Positions 8,048 through 16,808 of a stretch of 64,000 bases of DNA are shown piece by piece. The stretch's first letter is position 1, and each line of letters starts with the position of its first letter. The stretch comes from UBA4738 sp002413305. GTDB lineage: Bacteria > Actinomycetota > UBA4738. Below the pieces are notes generated by a model. The model did not search any database and had not been told where the DNA came from. It saw only the letters and a program-made list of their open reading frames with translations. The stretch spans positions 1 to 64,000 of the forward strand of contig DAIUAM010000001.1 of assembly GCA_036847185.1 (NCBI GenBank), read 5' to 3'. The translations under genes and the position numbers were made by a program.

Positions 8048-9571
8048 ATGACCGAGACCCACCAGATGCTGATCGCCGGCGAGCTGGTCGATGCCGCCGA
8101 CGGCAGGACGTTCGACACGCTCGACCCCTCGACCGGCGAGGTGTACGCCAACGTGGCCCGGGGCGCCGCCGAGGACGCCCGGCGGGCGATCGCGGCCGCC
8201 CGGACCGCGTTCGACGAGGGACCATGGCCTCGCATGAAGGGCCGGGAGCGGGCGCAGTACCTGCTCAAGGTGGCCGAGCTGGCGAAGCAGAACTCCGGGG
8301 AGCTCACCGAGCTGGAGATCCACGACGCCGGCCACACCGTTCGCACGGCGAAGGGCGGTGACATCGGGATGGTCCTCTCCACGTTCCGGGTCTTCGCGGA
8401 GATCGCGGGGCGCGAAGAGGACGAATCTGCGCTTCCCCGGGTGCCGGGTTCGGCCAACTTCGTCCGGCGCGACCCGATCGGGGTCTGTGCCGGGATCACT
8501 CCGTGGAACTTCCCCATCCAGATGGCCGCGTGGAAGATCGCCCCGGCCATCGCCGCCGGCAACGCCGTGGTCATCAAACCCTCCCCGTTCGCCCCGCTGT
8601 CCACGCTGGCCCTGGGCAGGCTGTGCGCCGAAGCGGGCATCCCGGCGGGGGTGGTCAATGTGGTCCCGGGCACGGGCGTGGTGGCCGGCGAGGAGCTGGT
8701 GAGGTCACCGCTGGTGGACAAGGTGGCGTTCACCGGTTCGACCGCCGTGGGTAAGCGGATCATGCAGCTCGCGTCGGCCAACGTGAAGAAGGTGACGCTC
8801 GAACTGGGCGGGAAGTCGGCGGCCATCGTGCTGGACGACGCGAACCTCGACGTGGTGGCCGACGGCGTGCTGTGGGGCGTGTTCTTCCACAGCGGCCAGG
8901 TGTGCTCGGCCGGGACGCGCCTGCTCGTCCAGCGTTCGATATACGACGACCTCCTTGTCGAGCTGGCCAAGCGGACGCAGGCCCTCCGGGTGGGGCCGGC
9001 CGGCGACCCGGCCAGCGACCTCGGCCCGATCATCTCGAGCACCCAGCTCGAGACGATCGAGCGCTACGTCGGGATCGGGGTGGACGAAGGCGCCGACCTG
9101 GTGGTGGGCGGCGAGCGCGCGGTGGTCGAGGGCCACGACGGCGGGTTCTACTTCCAGCCGACCATCTTCTCGGGCGTCCGCGGCGATATGACCATCGCCC
9201 GCGAGGAGATCTTCGGGCCGGTCCTCGCGGTCGCCGCCTTCGACGCGGTGGACGACGCGGTGCGCATGGCGAACGATTCGGACTACGGGCTGGCGGGCGG
9301 CGTGTGGTCGAACGACACCGGCCGGGCGGTGAAGGTCGCCGAGCGGCTTCGAACCGGTACCGTCTGGATCAACGACTGGCACATGATCAACCCGCGCTAT
9401 CCGTTCGGCGGGTACCGGCAGTCGGGCCTGGGGCGGGAGCACGGGGAGTTCGGCTACGACGAGTATCGCGAGGTCAAGCACATCCACGTGGACCTGGGCG
9501 GGCCGACACGAGGGTCGCACCCGTGGTGGGACATCACCGTCCCCAAGCGCCCGGCGCCCGAGGTGCCGTGA
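8048..9571 (+). CDS. NAD(P)-dependent aldehyde dehydrogenase
   Basis: 507 residues, a full-length ALDH. It has the nucleotide-binding segment (GVCAGITPWNFPIQMAAWK), the FTGSTAVGK turn, the general-base glutamate in VTLELGGKSA and the catalytic cysteine in SGQVCSAGTR. It oxidises an aldehyde to its acid. Similarity is greatest to the betaine-aldehyde/phenylacetaldehyde-type class, and nearby paa genes make phenylacetaldehyde a reasonable guess, not more. Start at the ATG at 8048, preceded by AGGAGG (8033-8038); a possible -10 (TACGAT) lies near 8001. It runs directly into the DinB-like gene 2 bp downstream. Confidence 0.9.
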   Translation: MTETHQMLIAGELVDAADGRTFDTLDPSTGEVYANVARGAAEDARRAIAAARTAFDEGPWPRMKGRERAQYLLKVAELAKQNSGELTELEIHDAGHTVRTAKGGDIGMVLSTFRVFAEIAGREEDESALPRVPGSANFVRRDPIGVCAGITPWNFPIQMAAWKIAPAIAAGNAVVIKPSPFAPLSTLALGRLCAEAGIPAGVVNVVPGTGVVAGEELVRSPLVDKVAFTGSTAVGKRIMQLASANVKKVTLELGGKSAAIVLDDANLDVVADGVLWGVFFHSGQVCSAGTRLLVQRSIYDDLLVELAKRTQALRVGPAGDPASDLGPIISSTQLETIERYVGIGVDEGADLVVGGERAVVEGHDGGFYFQPTIFSGVRGDMTIAREEIFGPVLAVAAFDAVDDAVRMANDSDYGLAGGVWSNDTGRAVKVAERLRTGTVWINDWHMINPRYPFGGYRQSGLGREHGEFGYDEYREVKHIHVDLGGPTRGSHPWWDITVPKRPAPEVP

Positions 9572-9573
9572 GC

Positions 9574-10110
9574 ATGGAAGAGCCGACCCGGGCCGAAGCG
9601 ATCGCCACGCTCCAGGAGGGCGACGCGAAGCTTCGCGGGCTGCTGGACGGGGTGGGCGAGGGGGCGCTCGAGCGGGCCGCCACGATCGGCGGGGGCGACT
9701 GGTCGGCGAAGGACCTGGTCGGGCACATCCAGTCGTGGGAGGGCTTCGCGGTGCGGACCGTGGAGGAGTGGCAACGGCGCGAAGAGCCGTGGATCCTCCA
9801 GGCCGCGTTCTCCGGTGCCGGCGGGGAGAAGGTCGACGCCCTGAACGCCTCCACGTATGAGCGGACCAAGGGCATGCGACCCGGCGAGGTGCTGCAGGAG
9901 TACGAACGCACCCACGCCGAGCTGATCGCCCTCCTGGGGGGGATGCCGGACGAACGGTGGAACGAAGGGCCGTTCTGGCCGGCGCCGGAGGAGCGCCGGG
10001 ACCGGCTCGGGTCCCTACTCGGTTCGGTCCTGGGCGCGCCCCACCGCCCGTTCGGCCACGCCTTCGCCCACCTGCCGAACCTCTCGGACTACGTCGCGTC
10101 GCTCCGCTGA
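9574..10110 (+). CDS. DinB/maleylpyruvate-isomerase-like four-helix protein
   Basis: 178 residues. Helical protein with the DinB-like pattern GGDWSAKDLVGHIQSWEGFAV, a histidine ~50 residues in, and a second histidine-rich helix near the C-terminus (GHAFAHLPNLSDYV), consistent with a metal-binding DinB_2 or mycothiol-dependent isomerase fold. The function is unknown. It begins 2 bp after the aldehyde dehydrogenase stop, so they are one operon. The end overlaps the convergent SRPBCC gene by 22 bp. Confidence 0.7.
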   Translation: MEEPTRAEAIATLQEGDAKLRGLLDGVGEGALERAATIGGGDWSAKDLVGHIQSWEGFAVRTVEEWQRREEPWILQAAFSGAGGEKVDALNASTYERTKGMRPGEVLQEYERTHAELIALLGGMPDERWNEGPFWPAPEERRDRLGSLLGSVLGAPHRPFGHAFAHLPNLSDYVASLR

Positions 10111-10634
10111 GCACCCTCCACCAGCCGGCCGAGGTTGCGGATCGAACGCCGAAGCATCGCCCGCTGCCAGGGCGCATACGCGCGAAGGGCCAGAGAGCCA
10201 AGCACGGGCGGAGGCATCCGGAGATCTTCGATCCAGGTGAACCTCGTGTACGAACCACCCGGGCCGGTCGCCTCGAGGCGCCACTCGCCGGTGCCGACCA
10301 CCATTCCCAGATGGGCGATGCGCAAGCGATGCGGCGGCTCCCAGGTCGTCACCTGGACGAGATCGGTGGCCGCCGGGAAACCGAAGACCCGCGTCCGGAC
10401 CTGCAGCCGGGCGCCCTGTTCGCGCTCCGAACCCAACAGCCGCATCCACGCCACGTCGGGCATCCACAAGGCCTGGCCCTCCCAGTCGGCCAGGACCGTC
10501 CACACCCGGCTCGGAACCGCGGCGAACGACGCGGTCTCGTGGAATCTCACGGCCGGGACCTTGACCCCAGGGACCGGCGGTTGCAGAGTACGGTCGGCCA
10601 CGGGGCACGGATGTCCCCGGACCGGCGCGACCAA
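10089..10634 (-). CDS. SRPBCC-family (polyketide cyclase/START-like) protein
   Basis: 181 residues from the ATG at 10634. The fold pattern is clear: VRFHETASFAAVPSRVWTVLADWEG (N-terminal strand and cavity helix), then PPHRLRIAHLG and GGSYTRFTWIEDLRM, ending in a long amphipathic helix (YAPWQRAMLRRSIRNLGRLVEG). These proteins bind hydrophobic ligands; no specific role can be named. The real start may be a GTG about 25 codons in, just before the first strand; the upstream residues are not conserved-looking. It is divergent from the membrane protein at 10646. Confidence 0.72.
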   Translation of the reverse strand: MVAPVRGHPCPVADRTLQPPVPGVKVPAVRFHETASFAAVPSRVWTVLADWEGQALWMPDVAWMRLLGSEREQGARLQVRTRVFGFPAATDLVQVTTWEPPHRLRIAHLGMVVGTGEWRLEATGPGGSYTRFTWIEDLRMPPPVLGSLALRAYAPWQRAMLRRSIRNLGRLVEGAQRSDAT

Positions 10635-10645
10635 GGGGAGGACTG

Positions 10646-11185
10646 ATGGACTGGTTCCACTTCTGGCTGTTGCTGCACATCCTGTTCGCGATCGCGGTCT
10701 TCGGACCGACGTTCGCGTTCCCGTTGATCGCTTCGTTCGCGGCCAAGGAACCCCAGCACGCGCACGTGGTCGTCGAGATCGCCCACGCCATCGAGACGAA
10801 GATCGTGCTCCCGGGCGGGTTCGTCATGCCGTTCCTGGGGATGGCGTTGATCCTCCAAGGACACTTCTCGCTGGGCGGGAACCCGTGGCTGGTCGAGGGG
10901 ATCATCCTCTACACCATCGCGTACCTGTTCTCGGTGACCGTGCAGCTCCGGAACTCGAACAAGATGCTCAAGCTGCTGGAAAGCATGCCGGCCCCCCCGC
11001 CGCCCGGAGCGCCGGGCGCGGAAGGCGGCGCGGCGCCCGCCGGGCCGCAGGGGCCGCCCCCCGCGATCGCCGCCCAGGCGAAGAAGCTCCGGCTGGGGGG
11101 CATGCTCCTGACCGTGCTGGTCGTCGCGATCATCGTGCTGATGGTATGGCGGCCGGGGTGCGGACCCGGGTTCTGCGGGGGCTGA
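10646..11185 (+). CDS. DUF2269-like integral membrane protein
   Basis: 179 residues with about four hydrophobic segments: residues ~5-30, 55-75, 85-100 and a C-terminal one at ~150-168 (GMLLTVLVVAIIVLMVW). The N-terminus WFHFWLLLHILFAIAVFGPTFAFPL resembles DUF2269 proteins. A proline/glycine/alanine linker (residues ~118-140) precedes the last helix, and the C-terminus holds two cysteines (GCGPGFCGG). GGGGAGGACTG precedes the ATG. The role is unknown. Confidence 0.65.
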   Translation: MDWFHFWLLLHILFAIAVFGPTFAFPLIASFAAKEPQHAHVVVEIAHAIETKIVLPGGFVMPFLGMALILQGHFSLGGNPWLVEGIILYTIAYLFSVTVQLRNSNKMLKLLESMPAPPPPGAPGAEGGAAPAGPQGPPPAIAAQAKKLRLGGMLLTVLVVAIIVLMVWRPGCGPGFCGG

Positions 11186-11211
11186 CGGGAACACCCTCCG
11201 GCCGAGGCAAC

Positions 11212-12510
11212 TCACACGGGCTCCGTCGTCGAGCCGGGGCGGCGTTCGACCTTCTGCTTCAGCCGCGGCTTCAGCGTCTCCGGCGTCCTGAGCACCAGCA
11301 CCAGCGCGAGCACCAGCGGCGCCGCCATCAGGGCGAACGCGCCCCTGAAGCCGAACGCACTCGCGCTGACCCCGGCCACCAGCGGTCCGAACACGAACCC
11401 GAGATCGCCGAAGAACCGGAACACGCCGACCGCCGCACCGGATCCGCCCTCGGGCACCACGTCCGAGAGCATGGCGGCCGGCGCAACCGCCACGGAGCCG
11501 GACCCCAGACCGAGCAGCGCCATCAGGATGCCGAACACGATCGGGCCGGTCGCCCACCCGGTCGCCGCGATCATGACCGCGAACCAGCAGAGGGCAGGGA
11601 TGAGCAGCCGCTTTCGACCGAACCGGTCCGCCAGCGCGCCGGCCGGGTACAGCGCGCAGAACTCCGTGGCGACGGCCACCGCGAGCACGGCGCCGATCCC
11701 GACCGTCGACATCCCGAGCCCGGACTGGCCGAACAGCGGGACGAGGGTGTCGTAGCCGCCGGCGATGACCCAGAAGAAGGCCATGTTCGCCACGACGGTG
11801 GTCACGAAGGTCCGCGACGAGAGCAGAACGCGGGCCTGGTGCCAAGCGCGTGAGACCGCGTTGCCCGGCGGGGAGGGCTCGGTCACGTCGGCCGGGCTGG
11901 GGGTGGCGACGGTCCGGGAGGGGTCGGGGACGATCCGCCAGTAGAGGACGGCCGACAGCAGGCAGAGCCCCGCGTAGACGAACAGCGGGCTGCGAAGCCC
12001 AAGGAACTTCGCGACCAGGCCGCCGATCGGCCCACCGGCGATGAACCCGACGTTGAACGAGCCGTAGAAGACGCCGAGCGTGCGGGCCATGCGATGCTTC
12101 GGCACCACCTTCAGCATGTAGCTGTACAGGGCGGCGAACAGGACCGACGATCCGGCCCCGCCCAGGCCACGGAACACGACGGCCAGGAGGAAGTTCGGCG
12201 CGAGCCCCGTCGCCACCGATGTGACCCCGACCACCAGCAGACCGACGGTGGCCGCCGCCCGCTCGCCCCACCGGTCGACAATGGGACCGGCCACCGGGTC
12301 GAACAGCAACCGGGTGAACGCGTATGAGGAGATCAGCAGCCCGGCCGCTTCGTAGCCGACACCGAAGGAACGCGCGTACAGGGGCAGGATCGGGGCGATG
12401 ATGCCGAACCCGAGCATGATGAAGAACGTGATGATCATGACCAGCCGGACCGCGGGGTCGGCGAGGATGGAACGGACCCCGATCTTCTCGGCCGGGCCCG
12501 CCTCCTCCAT
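11212..12510 (-). CDS. Major facilitator superfamily transporter (drug exporter type)
   Basis: 432 residues, 12 predicted membrane helices. MFS motif A is present twice in form: GPIVDRWGERAAA after helix 2 and GALADRFGRKRLL in the second half. FFIMLGFGIIAPILPLYARSFG near the start is typical of DHA1 drug:proton antiporters. The central loop (residues ~195-225, proline-rich) separates the six-helix halves. The substrate is unknown. It is convergent with the DUF2269-like gene (26 bp gap), and its promoter must lie in the 12511-12906 interval. Confidence 0.87.
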   Translation of the reverse strand: MEEAGPAEKIGVRSILADPAVRLVMIITFFIMLGFGIIAPILPLYARSFGVGYEAAGLLISSYAFTRLLFDPVAGPIVDRWGERAAATVGLLVVGVTSVATGLAPNFLLAVVFRGLGGAGSSVLFAALYSYMLKVVPKHRMARTLGVFYGSFNVGFIAGGPIGGLVAKFLGLRSPLFVYAGLCLLSAVLYWRIVPDPSRTVATPSPADVTEPSPPGNAVSRAWHQARVLLSSRTFVTTVVANMAFFWVIAGGYDTLVPLFGQSGLGMSTVGIGAVLAVAVATEFCALYPAGALADRFGRKRLLIPALCWFAVMIAATGWATGPIVFGILMALLGLGSGSVAVAPAAMLSDVVPEGGSGAAVGVFRFFGDLGFVFGPLVAGVSASAFGFRGAFALMAAPLVLALVLVLRTPETLKPRLKQKVERRPGSTTEPV

Positions 12511-12906
12511 CTCGAGCTGTCAGGCCTTCGCGATGCGGGTTTCGGGGGCGCCCCGAAGAGCGGCGACCGGATCGATCGCTGCGCCCCCGAACCACCTCCG
12601 CGGGCCGCACGGCCTTGCTACGGTTCGCGCGATGGAGTCCAGCTCTGGCGGCGAGGCGGCCTCTTCGTCCCTGCGAGGGGTCACGCGGCTCAGTCTACCG
12701 GCGGCCGGGGAGAGGCCCTGGGGCGACGCGGGAGCCGCGGAAGGAGCCGGAAAGAGTGCCGGAGAGGGGACTGCCCGCATGCCCCCTCTCCGGCGAGGCG
12801 CAGCGCCCGAGCGCCCTCCCGTGCGCTGCATGCCTGCCGGCGAGCCGGCAGGGTTGTCGTATACAGCGGGCAGGCGTGTGAGTCATCGGCAGGATGGGAG
12901 TTCGGC
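12511..12906. other. 396-bp non-coding interval between the MFS gene and hutI
   Basis: Divergent intergenic region serving both neighbours. Several frames are open by composition only, and none has recognisable protein sequence or a good ribosome site. It holds a perfect hairpin at 12833-12852 and a TTGTCGTATACA element at 12854-12865, listed separately. No RNA gene recognised. Confidence 0.6.
12833..12865 (+). promoter_or_regulatory. Palindrome and GntR-like half-palindrome upstream of hutI
   Basis: CCTGCCGGC and GCCGGCAGG form perfect 9-bp inverted repeats 2 nt apart (12833-12852). One base after it is TTGTCGTATACA (12854-12865), an approximate TGT-N5-ACA dyad resembling HutC/GntR operators (TGTATATACA core). 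The block ends 41 bp before the hutI start. A repressor site for histidine utilisation is a plausible reading. The hairpin alone, with only 2 nt between arms, works better as a protein-binding dyad than as an RNA stem. Confidence 0.4.
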
Positions 12907-14175
12907 ATGAGTCCGGAGAAGGACGAATCTGCGGGTCCAGGCCTGGTGCTCACACCCGCCCTCGTCACCGCGGCCGCATCTCCCGCACCGTTGCGCGGGG
13001 AGTCGCTGCGCTCGGTCGCGGTGATCCCCGATGCGGCCCTAGCCTGGGACGAAGCCGGCACGGTGACGTTCGCGGGCCCCGCCTTCGACCTGCCGGGCCG
13101 CATGCGGGCGGAGCGTCCCGTCGTGGTCTCGGGGGCCGTACTGCCGGGGTTCGTGGACTGTCACACCCACGTGCCATTCTTCGGCTGGCGGGCCGACGAG
13201 TTCGAGGCCCGGCTGGCAGGTCGAACGTACCGGGACCTCCACTCCGGGGAGGGCGGAGGGATCTTCCGGAGCGCCCGCCTGCTTGCGGGCGCGAGCGACG
13301 AGGAGGTGATCGAGTTCTGCCGGCCGCTGGCCCGGGAGATGGCGGCTCACGGGACGACGGCCATCGAATTGAAGACGGGATACGGGCTATCGGTGGAGGC
13401 CGAACTGCGCCAGGCCCGGCTGGCCCGGCTGCTGGCCTCGGAGATCCCGCAGACGGCGACCGTCACCCTGCTGGCGTGCCACGCGGTCCCGCACGACCGA
13501 TCGCGTGCGGAGTGGGTCGACCAGGTCTGCAGCGAGCTGATCCCCGCGACCGCCTCGGAAGGCCTGGCCGACATGGTCGATGTCTACGTCGAGGACATCG
13601 CCTTCACCGTGGAGGACCTGCGGCGGATCTCCGAGGTTGCCCGGGAGCACGGGATGGTGACGCGATGCCATGCGGACCAGCTGGGCTGGTCGGGAGCTGC
13701 AGAGGAGGCGGTGCGGCTTGGGCTTCGAAGCGCCGACCACCTCAACCACGTGAGCCCGGAGGGCGTCGCGGCGCTGGGCGGCGCGGAGGCCACGGCCGCC
13801 GTGCTGCTGCCGGTGTCCACGCTGTTCCTCAGCGCCACGCCGCCAGAGGTCGGCGCGCTCCTGGAGGCGGGCGCTGCCGTCACGCTGGCCACCGATTTCA
13901 ATCCGGGCACCTCCCCGTGCCTCTCCATGCCCGAGGTCCTGGCGGTCGCTTCGGCCCTCTACCGGCTCCCCACGCCGGCCGCGATCGGGGCAGCCACCCT
14001 GAACGGCGCGTGGGTGCTGGGGCTGCACGACCGGCTGGGCTCGCTCGAGCCCGGGAAGCGGGCAGATTTCGTCGTGCTGGACACCGCGGACCCGGCGATG
14101 ATCGCGTACCGGCCCGGCCACAACCCGGTGGCCCAGACGTGGATCGGTGGACGGGCCGTGTTCGGCACCGCCTGA
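12907..14175 (+). CDS. hutI: HutI: imidazolonepropionase
   Basis: 422 residues. Hydrolyses 4-imidazolone-5-propanoate to N-formimino-L-glutamate, step three of histidine degradation. Metal-site motif VDCHTHVPFFGWRADEFEARLAG, the GGGIFRSARLL substrate loop, ELKTGYGLS, and the late TDFNPGTSPCLSMPE motif are all diagnostic for HutI rather than other amidohydrolases. The N-terminal ~35 residues are loosely conserved. It is convergent with hutH, 14 bp away. hutU lies 9 kb further on, so the pathway genes are dispersed. Confidence 0.95.
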   Translation: MSPEKDESAGPGLVLTPALVTAAASPAPLRGESLRSVAVIPDAALAWDEAGTVTFAGPAFDLPGRMRAERPVVVSGAVLPGFVDCHTHVPFFGWRADEFEARLAGRTYRDLHSGEGGGIFRSARLLAGASDEEVIEFCRPLAREMAAHGTTAIELKTGYGLSVEAELRQARLARLLASEIPQTATVTLLACHAVPHDRSRAEWVDQVCSELIPATASEGLADMVDVYVEDIAFTVEDLRRISEVAREHGMVTRCHADQLGWSGAAEEAVRLGLRSADHLNHVSPEGVAALGGAEATAAVLLPVSTLFLSATPPEVGALLEAGAAVTLATDFNPGTSPCLSMPEVLAVASALYRLPTPAAIGAATLNGAWVLGLHDRLGSLEPGKRADFVVLDTADPAMIAYRPGHNPVAQTWIGGRAVFGTA

Positions 14176-14189
14176 GCGTCGCCTGCCCC

Positions 14190-15716
14190 TCAGCCCAGCG
14201 CGCCGGTCACCGCTTCCACGGCCGCCGTGAGCGCGCCCGACCTGACCAGCTCCACTGCGGCGTCCACGTCGGGCTTCAGCTCGCGGCTCTCGCGGAGGGC
14301 GGGGATGACTTCGCGGAACGCGGCCAGGGCAGCCGAGGCCGCCGCGCTGGGGCGGAGCGGCGCTCGAAGGTCCAGCGCCTGAGCGGCGGCGAGCGCCTCG
14401 AGGGCCACCACCACCTCGGCGTTCCCGGTGCACTCCCGGGCGTGGCGGGCCGCGGTCATCCCCATGCTCACGTGGTCCTCCTGCCCGGCAGAGGAGGTGA
14501 TCGAATCGACCGACGCCGGGTGGGCGAGCGTCTTCGACTCCGAGACGATCGATGCCGCCGTGTACTGGACGATCATGAACCCGGACTGAACGCCCGAGTG
14601 CTCGACCAGGAAGGCGGGGAGACCGTTGTTCGTGCCGGCGTCGAGCAGGCGGTACAGCCGGCGCTCGGAGATCGACGCGAGCCCCACCGTCGCCAGAGCC
14701 AGCGCGTCCAGGGCCACGGCCACCGGCTGCCCGTGGAAGTTCCCTCCGGAGACCACCTCGCCCGTGTCCGCGAACACGATCGGGTTGTCGGAGATCGATC
14801 CCATCTCGATCTCCATGACGCGCTCGGCCTGCGCAAGAACGTCGCGGTAGGCCCCGTGGACCACCGGCGCGCACCGGAGCGAGTACGCGTCCTGCACCAG
14901 GTGCGGGCTCTCCCGGTGCGAGGCGACGATCGGGCTGCCGGCCATCAGCCGGCGGAGGTTCGACGCCGAAACCTGCTGGCCGGGATGCGGACGGAGGCGA
15001 TGGAGCCGCTCGTCGAACGGGCGATCGGTCGCGAGGATCGCTTCCATGGTCATCGCCGCCACGACGTCGCCCGCCTTCGCCAGCGCCCGCCCACGTGCCG
15101 ACGCGAGCACCCCGACGCTCAGCATGGCCTGCGTGCCGTTGACCAGCGCCAGGCCTTCCTTCGGCTCGAGCTGGATGGGCTGCATGCCCGCCCGGCCGAG
15201 GGCCATCGCTCCGGGCATGGACTCACCCCGGTAGGAGACCTGGCCCTCCCCGATCAGCGGGAGCGCCAGGTGGGCGAGCGGCGCGAGGTCGCCCGAAGCC
15301 CCGAGCGAGCCCTGCTCGGGCACCACGGGCAGCAGGTCCTGGTTCAGGAAATCGATCAGTCGCTCGGCCACCAGCGGCCGGACGCCCGAGTACCCGAGGG
15401 CCAGGACGTGCGCCCGAAGCAGGAGCATCGCCCGAACCTCCCACTCGGCCAGCGCCGGGCCCACGCCGACCGCGTGCGAGCGGAGCAGGTCGTGTTGGAG
15501 CAGTCGGATCTGGTCGCGCTCGAGCCGGACGGTGGCCAGGCTCCCCAGACCGGTGTTCACGCCGTACACCGTCTCGCCGGCTTCGGCCTTCCGTTCGACC
15601 ACCCGGTGGGATGCTTCCATGCGCTCCCGGGCTCCCGCCGAGAGCTCCACGGGTTCGCCGCGAGCCACGGCCACGACGTCGGCGATCGTGAGCGGCTCCC
15701 CCACCAGGACTGGCAT
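14190..15716 (-). CDS. hutH: HutH: histidine ammonia-lyase
   Basis: 508 residues. Converts L-histidine to urocanate and ammonia. The residues that cyclise into the MIO cofactor are present (GSLGASGDLAPLAH, residues ~140-153), as are the N-terminal YGVNTGLGSLA loop and SISDNPIVF, GNFHGQPVA and SAGQEDHVSMG further on. Start at the ATG at 15716 (MPVLVGEPLTIADVV), where family similarity begins; the frame remains open upstream by composition only. It is divergent from the cyclodeaminase-like gene. Confidence 0.95.
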   Translation of the reverse strand: MPVLVGEPLTIADVVAVARGEPVELSAGARERMEASHRVVERKAEAGETVYGVNTGLGSLATVRLERDQIRLLQHDLLRSHAVGVGPALAEWEVRAMLLLRAHVLALGYSGVRPLVAERLIDFLNQDLLPVVPEQGSLGASGDLAPLAHLALPLIGEGQVSYRGESMPGAMALGRAGMQPIQLEPKEGLALVNGTQAMLSVGVLASARGRALAKAGDVVAAMTMEAILATDRPFDERLHRLRPHPGQQVSASNLRRLMAGSPIVASHRESPHLVQDAYSLRCAPVVHGAYRDVLAQAERVMEIEMGSISDNPIVFADTGEVVSGGNFHGQPVAVALDALALATVGLASISERRLYRLLDAGTNNGLPAFLVEHSGVQSGFMIVQYTAASIVSESKTLAHPASVDSITSSAGQEDHVSMGMTAARHARECTGNAEVVVALEALAAAQALDLRAPLRPSAAASAALAAFREVIPALRESRELKPDVDAAVELVRSGALTAAVEAVTGALG

Positions 15717-15821
15717 CGCGTGGAGGCTAGCCGCGCGGAGTGGCCACCCGCAACCGCATCGGGACGCGCCGGCACGAAGCCGGCCGGTCCTTCCGCCCGC
15801 CGGTGCGCGATGATGGTCCCC

Positions 15822-16808
15822 ATGCGGATCCTGTCTCGCCGGGAGGTCGAGTCGCTCCTCGATCTCGATCGCCTGATCGACGCTCTGGCCGAAGCCATGA
15901 CCGACCTGTCCGCCGGGCGCGCTTCGATGCCTCCGCGAACGGCGGCCATGGTCCCCGAACGCGGATCCCTCCTCGGCGTGATGCCGGCCTACCTCCCCTC
16001 GAAGGGCGCCCTGGTGACGAAGCTGGTCAGCCTGTTCCCCGGCAACGCCGGCACCACGATCCCGACCCACCAGGCCGTGATCGCTGTGTTCGACCCGGAG
16101 ACCGGCTCCCCGGTCGCGCTGATGGACGGCACCGCCATCACCGCGATCCGGACGGCGGCGGGGTCGGCGCTCGCCACGCGGCTGCTGGCCCGGAGCGTGC
16201 CCACGGCGCTGGCCATCGTCGGCGCCGGCGTCCAGGCCGGAACGCACGCCAGACTGATCCCTCGGGTTCGGACCGTCACGGAGATCCGGGTGGCCGGCCG
16301 GTCCCCCGCGCGCGCCGAAGCCCTCGCCGCGCGGCTGGGCGACGAACTGCCGATCCCCGTTCGGATCTGCCCCTCCGGCGAAAAGGCCGTGGAGGGAGCC
16401 GGGATCGTGTGCCTCGCCACCCACGCCGAGGAACCGGTCATCCGCCGCGCCTGGCTGGCGCCCGGCGCGCACGTGAACTCGGTCGGCCTCAACCCGAACG
16501 GCCGGGAGATCGACGCCGACACGGTCCGCGACTCGGCGGTGTTCGTCGAGTCCCGCGCCTCCGCGCTGGCTCCCTTCCCGGCCGGCGCGAACGACCTGAC
16601 CTGGCCGATCCGCGACGGCGTCATCACCGAAGATCACATCCGCGCGGAGATCGGCGAGGTGGCCGGCGGCGAACGGCCGGGTCGAACCGGGGATGAGGAG
16701 CTCACGTTGTACAAATCGGTCGGCGTGGCGGTGCAGGATGCCGCGGCCGCCGCGCTGGTCCTGAAGGAAGCGACGGCTCGGGGCATCGGCGTGGAGGTCG
16801 AGCTATGA
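15822..16808 (+). CDS. Ornithine cyclodeaminase / mu-crystallin family dehydrogenase
   Basis: 328 residues. Rossmann-type NAD(P) site (ALAIVGAGVQAGTHARLI), the early substrate-side MPPRTAAMVPERGSLLGVMPAYLP and ALMDGTAITAIRTAAGSALATRLLA, and GLNPNGREID match the ornithine cyclodeaminase/alanine dehydrogenase/ketimine reductase family. Which imino or amino acid it acts on is not decidable. In-frame ATGs at 15810 and 15813 are alternatives to 15822. Its stop overlaps the next gene in ATGA, so the two are coupled. Lying between hutH and an amidohydrolase, it may process a histidine- or glutamate-derived product (inference). Confidence 0.85.
   Translation: MRILSRREVESLLDLDRLIDALAEAMTDLSAGRASMPPRTAAMVPERGSLLGVMPAYLPSKGALVTKLVSLFPGNAGTTIPTHQAVIAVFDPETGSPVALMDGTAITAIRTAAGSALATRLLARSVPTALAIVGAGVQAGTHARLIPRVRTVTEIRVAGRSPARAEALAARLGDELPIPVRICPSGEKAVEGAGIVCLATHAEEPVIRRAWLAPGAHVNSVGLNPNGREIDADTVRDSAVFVESRASALAPFPAGANDLTWPIRDGVITEDHIRAEIGEVAGGERPGRTGDEELTLYKSVGVAVQDAAAAALVLKEATARGIGVEVEL

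Noticed and set aside
12398..12910. 170-codon plus-strand frame before hutI
   Set aside because: Mostly antisense to the MFS gene or in the intergenic region; low-complexity sequence, no ribosome site.
14190..16637. An 815-codon minus-strand frame extending hutH upstream
   Set aside because: Homology to histidine ammonia-lyase begins at 15716; the extension is antisense to the cyclodeaminase-like gene.
16706..16716. TTGTACAA resembling the PucR motif
   Set aside because: Lies inside the coding sequence of the cyclodeaminase-like gene, encoding ordinary conserved residues; no second arm at the right distance.
12894..16808. A 1304-codon open frame on the plus strand across hutI and hutH
   Set aside because: Only its last third (from 15822) is a real protein, the cyclodeaminase-like enzyme. 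The rest is a composition-driven open frame antisense to hutH with arginine/glycine/proline-rich nonsense sequence.
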